Part shown: piece after piece, positions 9,465-18,463 of the stretch
Numbering within the stretch: position 1 is the stretch's first letter
How the letters are laid out: the number at the start of each line of letters is the position of its first letter
From: Vicingaceae bacterium
GTDB taxonomy: Bacteria; Bacteroidota; Bacteroidia; Flavobacteriales_E; Vicingaceae
Direction: 5' to 3'
Assembly: GCA_026003395.1 (NCBI GenBank)
Contig: BPHE01000010.1
Location: forward strand, 1 to 64,000
Length of the DNA stretch: 64,000 nt
Notes under the pieces: generated by a model
Told to the model about the DNA's origin: nothing
Seen by the model: the letters and a program-made list of their open reading frames with translations, nothing else
Database searches by the model: none
Translations under genes and position numbers: made by a program

Positions 9465-10529
9465 ATGGAATTTTATCAATTGAAAGTTAAACAGGTGAAG
9501 AAAGAAACACCCGAAGCGGTGTCATTGTTTTTTGAAGTGCCCGAAAATCTCAAAGAAAAGTTTGGTTACTTGCCGGGACAATATGTTACCATCAAAGCCA
9601 AAATTGGAGGAGAAGAAATCAGAAGGTCTTATTCCATCAATACATCCCCTTATACCGACCAAGACATCAGTGTGACTGCCAAGAAAATAGCCAATGGGAA
9701 AATGTCAACCTATCTCAACGAACAAGTTCAGGCGGGGGATTTACTTGAAGTTTCATCGCCGCTAGGAAACTTTACGCCCGAATTAGACCCTCATCGGTCC
9801 GTAACTTACCTTTGTATTGCTGCAGGCAGTGGTATCACACCGATAATGTCAATCATTAAATCTGCCTTGTATGTGGAGAAGCAATCAAAAATATTGTTGA
9901 TTTATGGGAACCGCAATAAAGAAAATACGATTTTTTACAACGAATTAAGCGCATTGCAAAAAGAAAATCCCGGAAGATTCAAAATACATTTTGTGTTTTC
10001 AAGGGAAAAAGGGCAATCCCCTAATCATGAAGGAAGAATCGATCCGGCGAAAGTCGATTATTTCCTGGAAACAGAGGGTATCGACCTTTCTCAAACAGAA
10101 GCATTTATTTGCGGACCTTTTGAGATGACCGAAAACATCAAGCAACATTTAAGCAAGAAACTAGACAAAAAACAAATACACACCGAATTGTTTTATTCAA
10201 AGCCACTGCCTTCCGGAGCCCATCCTGAAGTTGTGCCAAACGGAGAATCGGAAGTGGTGGTGATATTGGACGATATGGAAACTACCATTAAAATGCCCAA
10301 AAAAGGTATATCCATTTTGGATGCTGCCATGGAAGCCGGTTTGGATGTGCCTTTTTCGTGCAAAGGAGCTGTTTGTTGCACGTGTAAAGCAAAAGTGCTG
10401 GAGGGCAATGTGGTCATGGAACAAAACTATGCACTGACAGATGATGAGGTGGATCAGGGTTTTGTGCTGACATGCCAATCGCATCCGGTGAGCGACAGGG
10501 TGAAAATATCTTACGATGATTTGTTTTGA
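9465..10529 (+). CDS. PaaE-like ferredoxin:NAD(P)H oxidoreductase (FAD, 2Fe-2S)
   Basis: 354 residues from the ATG at 9465; a TTG start five codons upstream is possible but falls in the promoter. Order of domains: FAD-binding beta barrel with RRSYSINTS (flavin contact), NAD-binding domain with AAGSGITPIMSII, and a C-terminal plant-type 2Fe-2S ferredoxin domain with CKGAVCCTCKAKV and the distal Cys in LTCQSHP. This is the arrangement of PaaE, the reductase of phenylacetyl-CoA epoxidase, and of related hydroxylase reductases. Bacteroidota carry such reductases without a paa cluster, and the catalytic subunits are not in this window, so its electron acceptor is unknown. It precedes a lipoprotein, a PaaI-like thioesterase and korAB on the same strand. 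Confidence 0.85.
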   Translation: MEFYQLKVKQVKKETPEAVSLFFEVPENLKEKFGYLPGQYVTIKAKIGGEEIRRSYSINTSPYTDQDISVTAKKIANGKMSTYLNEQVQAGDLLEVSSPLGNFTPELDPHRSVTYLCIAAGSGITPIMSIIKSALYVEKQSKILLIYGNRNKENTIFYNELSALQKENPGRFKIHFVFSREKGQSPNHEGRIDPAKVDYFLETEGIDLSQTEAFICGPFEMTENIKQHLSKKLDKKQIHTELFYSKPLPSGAHPEVVPNGESEVVVILDDMETTIKMPKKGISILDAAMEAGLDVPFSCKGAVCCTCKAKVLEGNVVMEQNYALTDDEVDQGFVLTCQSHPVSDRVKISYDDLF

Positions 10530-10562
10530 TGAATTTTCTTATATTCGCTAAAATTATAGCGT

Positions 10563-11021
10563 ATGAAAAACAAATTTTTACATCTGTTTTTACCTTTTTT
10601 GCTTGTTGTGTTTGTCTGGTCATGCAGCAACGGCAATTCGGAGAATGAAATTGATGATACAATGGAAAATGCCGATAGTGTGGTTGTAGAAGAAGAAATG
10701 TTTGTAGATACTTTGCCGGAAGAAGGATTGACGAGCGAACAGGAGTTGGCAAAAGAACTTATAGAAGAACAAAGAAAAGAGAAAGATATTCACAGAAAAT
10801 TTGAAAGTGGGTTGACATTTTGCGATTGTGTCAAAAAACAAGATTCACTCAACAAAAAACTGCTGGATGCCGAAGAAGACAGCGAAATCAGACAACTGCA
10901 AGAAGCCATGAAAAAATTGATGACCGGAGAGTGCAAAGAGTTTTTGGCAACCAATCAAGTGACAAAAGAAGATAAAGAAGCACATCAACGTAAAGTCAAA
11001 GCTTGTTTAGGTGGAAAATGA
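10563..11021 (+). CDS. Acidic lipoprotein of unknown function
   Basis: 152 residues. The N-terminus MKNKFLHLFLPFLLVVFVWSC is a lipoprotein signal peptide with the lipidated Cys at residue 21. A Glu/Asp-rich stretch (about 25-70) is followed by a probable helical domain with two further cysteines (FCDCVKK) and a pair near the end (GECKEF, VKACLGG). I do not recognise a family. A TATATTCG box at 10540-10547 lies 15 bases upstream, so it may have its own promoter. The stop overlaps the GTG start of the thioesterase gene by 11 bases. Confidence 0.7.
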   Translation: MKNKFLHLFLPFLLVVFVWSCSNGNSENEIDDTMENADSVVVEEEMFVDTLPEEGLTSEQELAKELIEEQRKEKDIHRKFESGLTFCDCVKKQDSLNKKLLDAEEDSEIRQLQEAMKKLMTGECKEFLATNQVTKEDKEAHQRKVKACLGGK

Positions 11022-11436
11022 TCAATTGACAAAAGCCCGCAAAATCGTCGGTCATATGCTTGCCAACGATGCTTTCAGCCGTTGGTTGGGGATAGAATTG
11101 AAGGAAATAAAGCCAGGTTATTGCGAATTGTCGATGATGGTGAGAGATGAAATGACCAATGGATTTAAAATTGCGCATGGCGGTATTGCATATTCTTTGG
11201 CCGACAGTGCATTGGCATTTGCTTCGAATGCACATGGACGTATGGCTTATTCGATTCACACAGAAATAGAACATTTGGAAAAAATTCTGGTAGGCGAAAC
11301 CATTGTTGCCATAGCCGAAGAAATTTCATTAAAAAACAAAATTGGAATCTATTCGGTCAAAATACTGCAACAATCATCCCTTAAAGCGATGTTTAAAGGG
11401 ATGGTTTATCTCACCGAAAAAACATGGGATATTTAA
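11011..11436 (+). CDS. paaI: PaaI-like hotdog-fold acyl-CoA thioesterase
   Basis: 141 residues. The hotdog signature GFKIAHGGIAYSLADSALA (about residues 51-69) contains the HGG and Asp used by PaaI-type thioesterases, and MTNG precedes it as in the family. Full-length for the group (about 135-150). The start is a GTG at 11011 overlapping the lipoprotein stop; no ATG occurs before the conserved N-terminal helix, so GTG is preferred. PaaI hydrolyses hydroxyphenylacetyl-CoA and related aryl-CoA esters in phenylacetate metabolism; whether that is the substrate here is inferred only from the family and the PaaE-like neighbour. Confidence 0.82.
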   Translation: MENDQLTKARKIVGHMLANDAFSRWLGIELKEIKPGYCELSMMVRDEMTNGFKIAHGGIAYSLADSALAFASNAHGRMAYSIHTEIEHLEKILVGETIVAIAEEISLKNKIGIYSVKILQQSSLKAMFKGMVYLTEKTWDI

Positions 11437-11496
11437 CAATTTTCAACGAAAAAAAATCTATGCAAATTTATTTATGACGAATTTTGCAATATAAAA

Positions 11497-13323
11497 ATGA
11501 AAACCACTACATTAAAAGACGATATAGTCGTGCTTTTTGCCGGAGATTCCGGCGACGGCATGCAATTGATAGGAGAATTGCTTGGTTATACTTCTGCTTT
11601 GAGTGGGAATGATATCAGCACGTTTCCTAATTATCCGGCAGAAATAAGAGCTCCGCAAGGAACATTGCACGGTGTTTCGGGCTTTCAAATCAGGTTGGCC
11701 GATCATTATATTTTTACACCCGGCGACGAAGCGGATATTTTGGTTGCCATGAACCCTGCGGCATTAAAAACCAATGTCAGAAAATTGAAACCCGGAGGCG
11801 TAATTATATTAAACATCAACTCTTTTGACAAAAAAAATCTCGCTTTGGCCGGTTATGAAATAGATCCCGTAGAAGAACTATCCAAACAATTTAAAGTATT
11901 TCCCATTGAAATTACCAAAATCATCAGGGATCAGGGAAAAGATTCCGGACTTGGCACCAAACAAATTGACCGTAGCAAAAATATGTTTGCATTAGGGCTG
12001 GTGCTTTGGTTATTAAATAAAACCACCGAACAAACAGCCACATTTATCAAAAGAAAATTCTCGGACAAGCCCGAACTACTTCAACTGAATCTTAAAGCCC
12101 TTGAGGCAGGTTATAATTACGGAGAGACAGCCGAATTGATTATAAGCAGAACGAATGTAGAAAAAGCATCCCTTCCGTCGGGAACATACAGAAGTATCAC
12201 CGGCAACCAGGGATTGGCCCTTGGGTTGATTACATCGGCACATTTGGCCGGAACCCAATTGTTTTATGCATCATATCCCATTACGCCGGCCTCGGATATA
12301 TTGCATGAACTTTCCAAACACAAACAATTGAATGTTCTTACATTTCAGGCCGAAGATGAAATAGCCGCCATATCTGCAGCTATAGGTGCATCCTTTGCCG
12401 GGAGTTTAGGAGTAACCGCCACATCGGGTCCCGGAATGGATCTGAAATCCGAAGCACTGGGCCTGGCGGTGATGCTTGAGCTTCCCTTGGTGGTTTGTGA
12501 CATTCAGCGGGGAGGACCTTCCACCGGTTTGCCTACCAAAACAGAACAATCGGATCTTTTATTTGCCATGTTCGGCCGGCACGGAGAAGCACCTCTCCCT
12601 GTTTTGGCAGTATCAAGACCTGCCGATTGCTTTGAAACAGCCATAGAAGCATGCCGTTTGGCCATAGAATTTATGACACCGGTGATTTTATTGTCGGATG
12701 CATACATAGCAAATGCTCTTGAACCTTGGAAAATACCGGATATAGATAAAATACACAGCATAGAAAAAACTGTTTTGCAAGAAAATGAACGGCATTTTGC
12801 GCCATATCGTAGAAATGAAAAAGGGGCAAGGGAATGGGCCGTTCCGGGGGTGCCCGGTAAAGAACACAGAATCGGAGGATTGGAAAAAGAGGATCTCACA
12901 GGCAACATTTCTTATGACCCGGAGAATCATCAACACATGGTTTTGACGCGCAAGAAAAAAATAGAAAATATCGCTCAATATATCCCCCTGCAAAAAGTGG
13001 ATAGTGGGTCCGAATCCGGAAAAATGGCCATTGTGGGCTGGGGGTCGACATACGGCAGTATAAAAACAGCTTGCGAACAATTAAGGAACGAAGGTGTTGA
13101 GGTTTCGCATATCCATTTGCGTTATTTAAATCCATTTCCATCCAATTTGCTGCAACTGTTGAACGGATTCGAAAAAATTTTGATCCCCGAATTGAATACC
13201 GGACAGCTGGCGTTTCTATTGGAATCGCATTTGAAAAAACCGGTTGAGAAATTAAATAAAGTGAAAGGCGTGCCTTTTACGGTTAAAGAAATCAAAGATA
13301 AAGTGTTAAGCATTATACGATGA
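11497..13323 (+). CDS. korA: 2-oxoacid:ferredoxin oxidoreductase, fused gamma-alpha subunit
   Basis: 608 residues. The gamma domain is N-terminal (about 1-190; FAGDSGDGMQLIGELLG). The alpha pyrimidine-binding domain follows (about 205-450; YPITPASDILHEL, TSGPGMDLKSEALGLA) and then domain II (about 490-608; GWGSTYGSIKTA). With the beta subunit it would oxidatively decarboxylate 2-oxoglutarate (or a related 2-oxoacid) to the CoA ester while reducing ferredoxin. Gamma-alpha fusion with a separate beta subunit is the usual Kor layout in Bacteroidota. The stop overlaps korB (ATGA). Confidence 0.93.
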   Translation: MKTTTLKDDIVVLFAGDSGDGMQLIGELLGYTSALSGNDISTFPNYPAEIRAPQGTLHGVSGFQIRLADHYIFTPGDEADILVAMNPAALKTNVRKLKPGGVIILNINSFDKKNLALAGYEIDPVEELSKQFKVFPIEITKIIRDQGKDSGLGTKQIDRSKNMFALGLVLWLLNKTTEQTATFIKRKFSDKPELLQLNLKALEAGYNYGETAELIISRTNVEKASLPSGTYRSITGNQGLALGLITSAHLAGTQLFYASYPITPASDILHELSKHKQLNVLTFQAEDEIAAISAAIGASFAGSLGVTATSGPGMDLKSEALGLAVMLELPLVVCDIQRGGPSTGLPTKTEQSDLLFAMFGRHGEAPLPVLAVSRPADCFETAIEACRLAIEFMTPVILLSDAYIANALEPWKIPDIDKIHSIEKTVLQENERHFAPYRRNEKGAREWAVPGVPGKEHRIGGLEKEDLTGNISYDPENHQHMVLTRKKKIENIAQYIPLQKVDSGSESGKMAIVGWGSTYGSIKTACEQLRNEGVEVSHIHLRYLNPFPSNLLQLLNGFEKILIPELNTGQLAFLLESHLKKPVEKLNKVKGVPFTVKEIKDKVLSIIR

Positions 13324-14360
13324 CACAAGAAGACATTACAACAAAAAATGCCACTATACAGCCCAAAGATTTTGCATCTGATCAAGATGTAAGATGGTGT
13401 CCGGGTTGCGGAGATTATTCCATATTGAAGCAAACTCAAACTATTTTGGCAGAAATTGGAATACCGAGAGAGAACATTGTTTTTGTTTCCGGTATTGGTT
13501 GCAGTTCAAGATTCCCTTATTATCTCAATACTTATGGAATGCATACCATACATGGCAGGGCTCCGGCCATTGCCACGGGAATCAAGCTTGCACGTCCCGA
13601 ACTTTCTGTTTGGATCATCACCGGCGACGGAGATGCTTTGAGTATCGGAGGCAATCATTTGATCCATATTTTGAGAAGAAACGTAAATATACCCATTCTG
13701 TTATTTAACAATGAAATATACGGGCTTACAAAAGGTCAATATTCACCAACATCCAAAGAAGGCATGGTAAGTAAGTCAACCCCCTATGGCAGTCTGGATC
13801 ATCCGTTCAACCCGGTTTTGCTTGCCATGGGCGCTGAAGCAACTTTTGTAGCAAGGACCATGGATCGGGATCCGGCCCATTTGCGTGAAATTCTCAAAGC
13901 CGGACATCTGCACAAAGGATCGGCATTTATAGAAATTTACCAAAATTGCAATGTTTTCAATGATGGGGCATTTGAGATTTTTACCGAAAAAGACACCAAA
14001 CCCTTGTACACATTATTTTTGGAAGAAAAACAACCCTTGGTGTTTGGAAAAAACCGTGAATGGGGGATTCGCCTGGATGGTTATAAACCACAAATAGTAT
14101 CATTGCAAGATTCCGGATTTGGGCTTGATGATCTTTGGATTCATGATAGCCGCGACAGGTATAAAGCTCAAATTTTGGCTACTTTTTTTGATGATCCGCG
14201 CAAAGAAAATGCTCTCCCAAGACCGTTCGGAATTATCTATCAAAGCCAACGCCCTTGTTATGAAGATTTGGTCTATCAACAAATAGAAAATGTAAAAGGT
14301 AAGAACACCAAATCTTTGAAAGAAATTATTTTCGGCACTGCAACCTGGGAAGTTCACTAA
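13320..14360 (+). CDS. korB: 2-oxoacid:ferredoxin oxidoreductase, beta subunit
   Basis: 346 residues. Thiamine-diphosphate binding is shown by TGDGDALSIGGNHLIH with NNEIYGLTKGQYSPTS about 30 residues on (the GDG...N motif). CPGCGDYS (N-terminal) and GIGCSSRFPYY are conserved in KorB. There is no separate ferredoxin domain, so electrons leave through a free ferredoxin or via the alpha subunit partner. The four-base overlap with korA implies coupled translation. It converges on nadE with a 141-base gap in which I see no convincing terminator. Confidence 0.93.
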   Translation: MTQEDITTKNATIQPKDFASDQDVRWCPGCGDYSILKQTQTILAEIGIPRENIVFVSGIGCSSRFPYYLNTYGMHTIHGRAPAIATGIKLARPELSVWIITGDGDALSIGGNHLIHILRRNVNIPILLFNNEIYGLTKGQYSPTSKEGMVSKSTPYGSLDHPFNPVLLAMGAEATFVARTMDRDPAHLREILKAGHLHKGSAFIEIYQNCNVFNDGAFEIFTEKDTKPLYTLFLEEKQPLVFGKNREWGIRLDGYKPQIVSLQDSGFGLDDLWIHDSRDRYKAQILATFFDDPRKENALPRPFGIIYQSQRPCYEDLVYQQIENVKGKNTKSLKEIIFGTATWEVH

Positions 14361-14501
14361 CCGTATTTGTCATCAAAATCAACTTTTTCTAGTGTTTTAA
14401 TGTATTGATTTCGGTTGGTTTTGGACAAGAAAGATGATTAATTTGACAGTGGTCATTTTATAGTTCATAAGATAGCGAGAGACAATCCTGATGGATGGAA
14501 T

Positions 14502-16136
14502 TTATCGCCATTTCGAAACCAGGGGAATTCGTCTGCCCCAACCAAAGGCCTTTTTCGTAACTCTCAATACAGGAGGTGCCTGAAATCTTTTAAATTCGTT
14601 GGCATTGACTTTTTGACAAATTTCATTGACGATGGCAATATCAAGATGATTGTTTTTGCTGATTTCTTCCGGTGATTTTTTATCTTCCAAATAATCTTTC
14701 AGTATCAAGTCCAAGATCTCGTAAGGAGGAAGGGAGTCGACATCTTTTTGTCCCGGGCGTAATTCGGCCGAAGGGGCTTTTTGCAATATATTGTCAGGGA
14801 TGATGTTTTCAAAGTTCCGGTTTATCCAATAGGAAAGGCGGTATACGGTGGTTTTATACAAGTCGCCAATCACACTCAAAGCGCCACACATATCGCCATA
14901 TAAGGTGCCATAGCCAACGGCCATTTCGCTTTTGTTGGTAGTATTGATCAGGATATAGCCATAGCGGTTGGAATATGCCATCAGAATCATTCCTCTGATC
15001 CGGGCTTGTATATTTTCTTGAGTAATGTCAAAAATATCTTGTTGCCATTGCTTCGAAAGTGTTTGGTTGATTTCTTGATAAATAGAGTGAATGGGGAAAA
15101 TGTCATAATCACCTTGTAAATTTCCAATCAACTGCAGGGCATCGTCAATCGAAGATTGTGAGGAGAAAGGAGATGGAAGCAAAATGGCTTTTACATTTTC
15201 TTTTCCAATGGCATGACACAACAATACATAAACCAGTGCAGAGTCGATTCCCCCGCTTAATCCCAACACTGCTTTGCTAAATCGGTTTTTATCAAAAAAA
15301 TCTTTTATCCCGCAAATCAACGCATGATACAATTCTTCTTCTTCACATGAAAAATTTGTGTATTCTCCGGAAAATAATTTAAGTGTATCTGTGTCAATAC
15401 AAGCAGTGCATTCGCCAAATGCCGGTCCTTGCCAGAATAGGTTTTTAGCCGGATACATTATCAGGGATCTTCCGTCAAAAATCAAGTCGGTGTTGGCACC
15501 GGTTTGATTTACATGAATTAAAAGACAATTATGTTCACGTGCATTTTTTGACATCACATCAAAACGCTCTGTAAAGTGTTGGAGGTGAAAAGGACTTGCA
15601 GAAATATTTAAAATAATATCGGGCCGGGCATTTTTAATTAAGGATTGAACCGAATGGTCATATACACATTCTTTTTCTTCCCAAAGATCTTCGCAAATAG
15701 TTACAGCAATGGTCTTATCCTTCCATTGGATAACACCCAGATTTTTTTGAGGTTGAAAATGGCGGTATTCGTCAAAAACATCATAATCAGGCAAAAGATT
15801 TTTTCCGTGAATCATTCTCACAGTATCCTTGGTTAATAAAAATGCGGCATTTATCAAAGGTTTTCCTTTGTTTGGATTATGGGCTGGAGATCCTACAATC
15901 ACAGCATGATCCATGGGAATATGTAAAGCAATTTCGTTTAAGGCCTTGAGGCATTGATCCACAAAATGTTCATATTCCAGGATATCCAATGGAGGATAAC
16001 CGCAAATGGCCAATTCCGGGAAAACAACCAGGTCGCACCCTTGATTGAAAAGATCCAAAGAATGGCGGATAATTTTTGAAGTGTTAACTTCTATATTCCC
16101 AACATGAAAATTTAGCTGCGCAAGACCAATCGTCAT
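14502..16136 (-). CDS. nadE: Glutamine-dependent NAD+ synthetase
   Basis: 544 residues, two domains. The N-terminal nitrilase-like glutaminase has the Glu-Lys-Cys triad at about E41 (FPELAICGYPP), K112 (HGKNLLPDYDVFDE) and C148 (VTICEDLWEE). The C-terminal ATP-pyrophosphatase has the P-loop SGGIDS at 294-299 and the family motifs NTTNKSE and GDMCGALSVIGDLYKT. It amidates deamido-NAD+ with ammonia channelled from glutamine. Monocistronic by appearance, start about 18 bases from the end of the barrel-protein gene behind it. Confidence 0.95.
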   Translation of the reverse strand: MTIGLAQLNFHVGNIEVNTSKIIRHSLDLFNQGCDLVVFPELAICGYPPLDILEYEHFVDQCLKALNEIALHIPMDHAVIVGSPAHNPNKGKPLINAAFLLTKDTVRMIHGKNLLPDYDVFDEYRHFQPQKNLGVIQWKDKTIAVTICEDLWEEKECVYDHSVQSLIKNARPDIILNISASPFHLQHFTERFDVMSKNAREHNCLLIHVNQTGANTDLIFDGRSLIMYPAKNLFWQGPAFGECTACIDTDTLKLFSGEYTNFSCEEEELYHALICGIKDFFDKNRFSKAVLGLSGGIDSALVYVLLCHAIGKENVKAILLPSPFSSQSSIDDALQLIGNLQGDYDIFPIHSIYQEINQTLSKQWQQDIFDITQENIQARIRGMILMAYSNRYGYILINTTNKSEMAVGYGTLYGDMCGALSVIGDLYKTTVYRLSYWINRNFENIIPDNILQKAPSAELRPGQKDVDSLPPYEILDLILKDYLEDKKSPEEISKNNHLDIAIVNEICQKVNANEFKRFQAPPVLRVTKKAFGWGRRIPLVSKWR

Positions 16137-16153
16137 CTACCGGCAATAAAGAT

Positions 16154-16921
16154 TTAGAAGAAAACTCCTAAAAGCAAGGAAAGATAATTTGAATAGGCAT
16201 TGGCTTTAACATCGGATTTGACCGGTTGGTTGTTGGCATCAAGCAGCACCACGCCGTTGTTGTCGAGTTTATAGGTATCAAATTTTTTGGTGAATGTATT
16301 GACGAAACCATTGCTGAATTTTAATCCGATCACAAAATTGGTGTTGCCGGACAAGTTATATTCGGCCCCCAAACTGATGGCAATGGCCGGACGGAAAAAA
16401 TTGGTTCTGGATCCAAAATTTACTTTTGTTTCATTCACAGTGTTTGAAGAGTTGGCTACGGGCTTGTGTTCGAGATTGGCTAAATCTTTAAAATGAATAC
16501 CGACATCCAAACCAAAAGCGGCAAAATAGGTCATATACCCAATTTCATTGGTTCGCATTTTGAGTTGAAATGGAATGTTGATGATTTGATATTTAATATT
16601 ACTAGTAGTGGTGACTTTTAAATTTACCGTATCATCACCCACTGTGCTGACAAAATTGGGATAAGACACTTTCCCTCCTATGTTGAGCACTTCCAATCCT
16701 GTGGCGATAGCATAATTTTTCCCTAAAAAAAAGTCGGTCATCAAACCATAGTTATATCCCATTTTAACACCTTTGCTTTCAACATATTCGTTTGGTTTCA
16801 GCCATGTGACATTTGGGTCAAACTTCAACCCAAAACGGAATTTGCGAAATGCGTCATCTTGAGAATATACAAAACATATGCTCGATAAAAATAAACCGGA
16901 AATCAAAAAAAACTTTTTCAT
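16154..16921 (-). CDS. Outer-membrane beta-barrel protein (PorT-like family)
   Basis: 255 residues from the ATG at 16921; the frame is open 23 codons upstream but MKKFFLISGLFLSSICFVYSQ is a clear signal peptide. FRFGLKFDPNVTWLKP, VKMGYNYGLMTDFFLGKNYAIATGLEVL and alternating strands ending LSLLLGVFF match the small barrel family (OMP_b-brl_2, PorT-like) common in Bacteroidota. PorT itself is a T9SS component, but many paralogues are not, and nothing here decides it. The start lies 52 bases downstream of the TlpA-like gene's stop on the same strand direction. Confidence 0.82.
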   Translation of the reverse strand: MKKFFLISGLFLSSICFVYSQDDAFRKFRFGLKFDPNVTWLKPNEYVESKGVKMGYNYGLMTDFFLGKNYAIATGLEVLNIGGKVSYPNFVSTVGDDTVNLKVTTTSNIKYQIINIPFQLKMRTNEIGYMTYFAAFGLDVGIHFKDLANLEHKPVANSSNTVNETKVNFGSRTNFFRPAIAISLGAEYNLSGNTNFVIGLKFSNGFVNTFTKKFDTYKLDNNGVVLLDANNQPVKSDVKANAYSNYLSLLLGVFF

Positions 16922-16973
16922 AAAAAGATGAATTTTATTCAGGACAAAGATAAAAGAAAAAATTAAAAATGGA

Positions 16974-17480
16974 TTATTCCAATGGTTCACCTTTAGCCAC
17001 TTTTTTGATTATTTCGTAAAGTTCGTATTCGTCACCTTCGGTATAAGAGTTGTGCTGCCAAACAATTTCTTTATTCCCGTTTAACACAAAAGTATGGGGC
17101 ACGTTATTGACATTGAGTGCACGCTGGAAATCTCCATTGGGGTCCAGTAAAATTTCATATTCCCATCCACGACCATTCACATAAGGAGCAACCTTGGCCA
17201 TGTTTCTGGTATCGTCAATCGAAACAGCAATAATTTTCACCCCTGTTTCTTCCTGCCATTCGTCATACAATTCGGCGATGTTATTTAATTCTTTTTTACA
17301 AGGAGTGCACCAGGTTGCCCAAAAATTTATTACAATGGGTTTACCGTTATTGTCAATATCGGATGTGTTGAAAATAGTATTGTCCAACTTTCTTATTTCG
17401 ACCGAAGGCAATGAACGTTTTTGAGAAAACAAAACTTGTGTAGCTAAAACGAATGTTAAAATAAAGAACACTTTTTTCAT
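16974..17480 (-). CDS. TlpA-like periplasmic thiol-disulfide oxidoreductase
   Basis: 168 residues with signal peptide MKKVFFILTFVLATQVLFSQ. The thioredoxin fold carries the active site WATWCTPCKKE, and the cis-Pro segment VNNVPHTFVL is present. Such TlpA/ResA relatives reduce or oxidise periplasmic disulfides, often in cytochrome maturation; no such partner is here. It may be co-transcribed with the barrel-protein gene that follows. A minus-strand TAACTTTG box at 17557-17564 is a possible promoter. Confidence 0.88.
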   Translation of the reverse strand: MKKVFFILTFVLATQVLFSQKRSLPSVEIRKLDNTIFNTSDIDNNGKPIVINFWATWCTPCKKELNNIAELYDEWQEETGVKIIAVSIDDTRNMAKVAPYVNGRGWEYEILLDPNGDFQRALNVNNVPHTFVLNGNKEIVWQHNSYTEGDEYELYEIIKKVAKGEPLE

Positions 17481-17556
17481 AAAACTAAATTTTTGCGGTT
17501 AAAAAGCAATAATAATGCCAATGTTGCATTTGGCAATTTATATTCGATAGGTTTGG

Positions 17557-17564
17557 CAAAGTTA
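17557..17564 (-). promoter_or_regulatory. -7 promoter box before the TlpA-like gene
   Basis: On the minus strand this reads TAACTTTG, an exact match to TAnnTTTG, 76 bases before the start codon. It is part of a 14-base sequence repeated at 33900-33913. Confidence 0.35.
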
Positions 17565-17682
17565 ATCAAATAATAAAGTGCCGATATTTTAAAAATACTG
17601 TAAAATTTAAAAGCTAAACAATTTCTATTGCAATTTTAAGCCGAAAACAAATAATTTGTAATACTTTTACTCTCAAAAAAAC

Positions 17683-18396
17683 ATGAAACTTTCTATATTG
17701 GTTCCGGCCTATAACGAAGAGAACACCATTCAAAATATTTTGGAAAGTTTAATTAATGTCCATTTGGTAAATGGTGTTGAGAAAGAGATAATTGTGGTAA
17801 ACGATGCATCACGGGACAAAACCGCCGAAAAAATAGAAGAATTTTTAAAACGGCATCCGGGACAAAACATCGTTGTGTTTCATCAACCATATAATCAAGG
17901 CAAAGGCGCTGCCATCAGAAAAGCCATAGAATTGGCCACTGGCGATTATGTAATTGTGCAGGATGCCGATTTGGAGTATGACCCAAGAGAATTTAACGAT
18001 CTGCTAAAACCTGTGATAGAAGGAAAAGCCGATGTTGTTTACGGATCGAGATTTATGGGAGGCAACCCGCATAGAATTTTATTTTTTTGGCATACGATAG
18101 GGAACAAAATATTGACATTTCTTTCCAATATGTTTACCGATCTTAATCTCACCGATATGGAAACTTGCTACAAGTTGATCCGGGCAGACATTGCCAAATC
18201 GTTAAGGTTAAAGGAAAACAGGTTTGGTTTTGAACCGGAAGTTACGGCAAAATTGGCAAGGATAAAAGGAATCAGAATTTATGAAGTGGGAATTTCATAC
18301 TACGGAAGAACGTATGAAGAAGGTAAAAAAATAAATTGGAAAGATGGGGTCAGGGCTATTTGGTGTATTTTGAAATATAACATTTGGGACAGGTGA
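17683..18396 (+). CDS. Family 2 glycosyltransferase (polyprenyl-phosphate sugar synthase-like)
   Basis: 237 residues. GT-A fold with LVPAYNEENTIQ at the N-terminus, nucleotide-binding VVNDASRDKT and the metal-binding QDADLEYDP. The C-terminal FGFEPEVTAKLAR and ISYYGRTYEEGKKI are typical of dolichol-phosphate-mannose-synthase-like enzymes. There is no C-terminal membrane anchor, so it would be a soluble or peripheral enzyme making a lipid-linked sugar for surface glycans. Acceptor and donor are not determinable from the sequence. Confidence 0.87.
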   Translation: MKLSILVPAYNEENTIQNILESLINVHLVNGVEKEIIVVNDASRDKTAEKIEEFLKRHPGQNIVVFHQPYNQGKGAAIRKAIELATGDYVIVQDADLEYDPREFNDLLKPVIEGKADVVYGSRFMGGNPHRILFFWHTIGNKILTFLSNMFTDLNLTDMETCYKLIRADIAKSLRLKENRFGFEPEVTAKLARIKGIRIYEVGISYYGRTYEEGKKINWKDGVRAIWCILKYNIWDR

Positions 18397-18463
18397 AAAA
18401 ATGTAAAACCGTAACTATTCATGTAAATTTTACGTAAGATTGTATATTCATCCAAAGTTTGAC

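Noticed and set aside
14361-14501. Bidirectional terminator between korB and nadE
   Set aside because: No inverted repeat with a T run could be found in the convergent gap.
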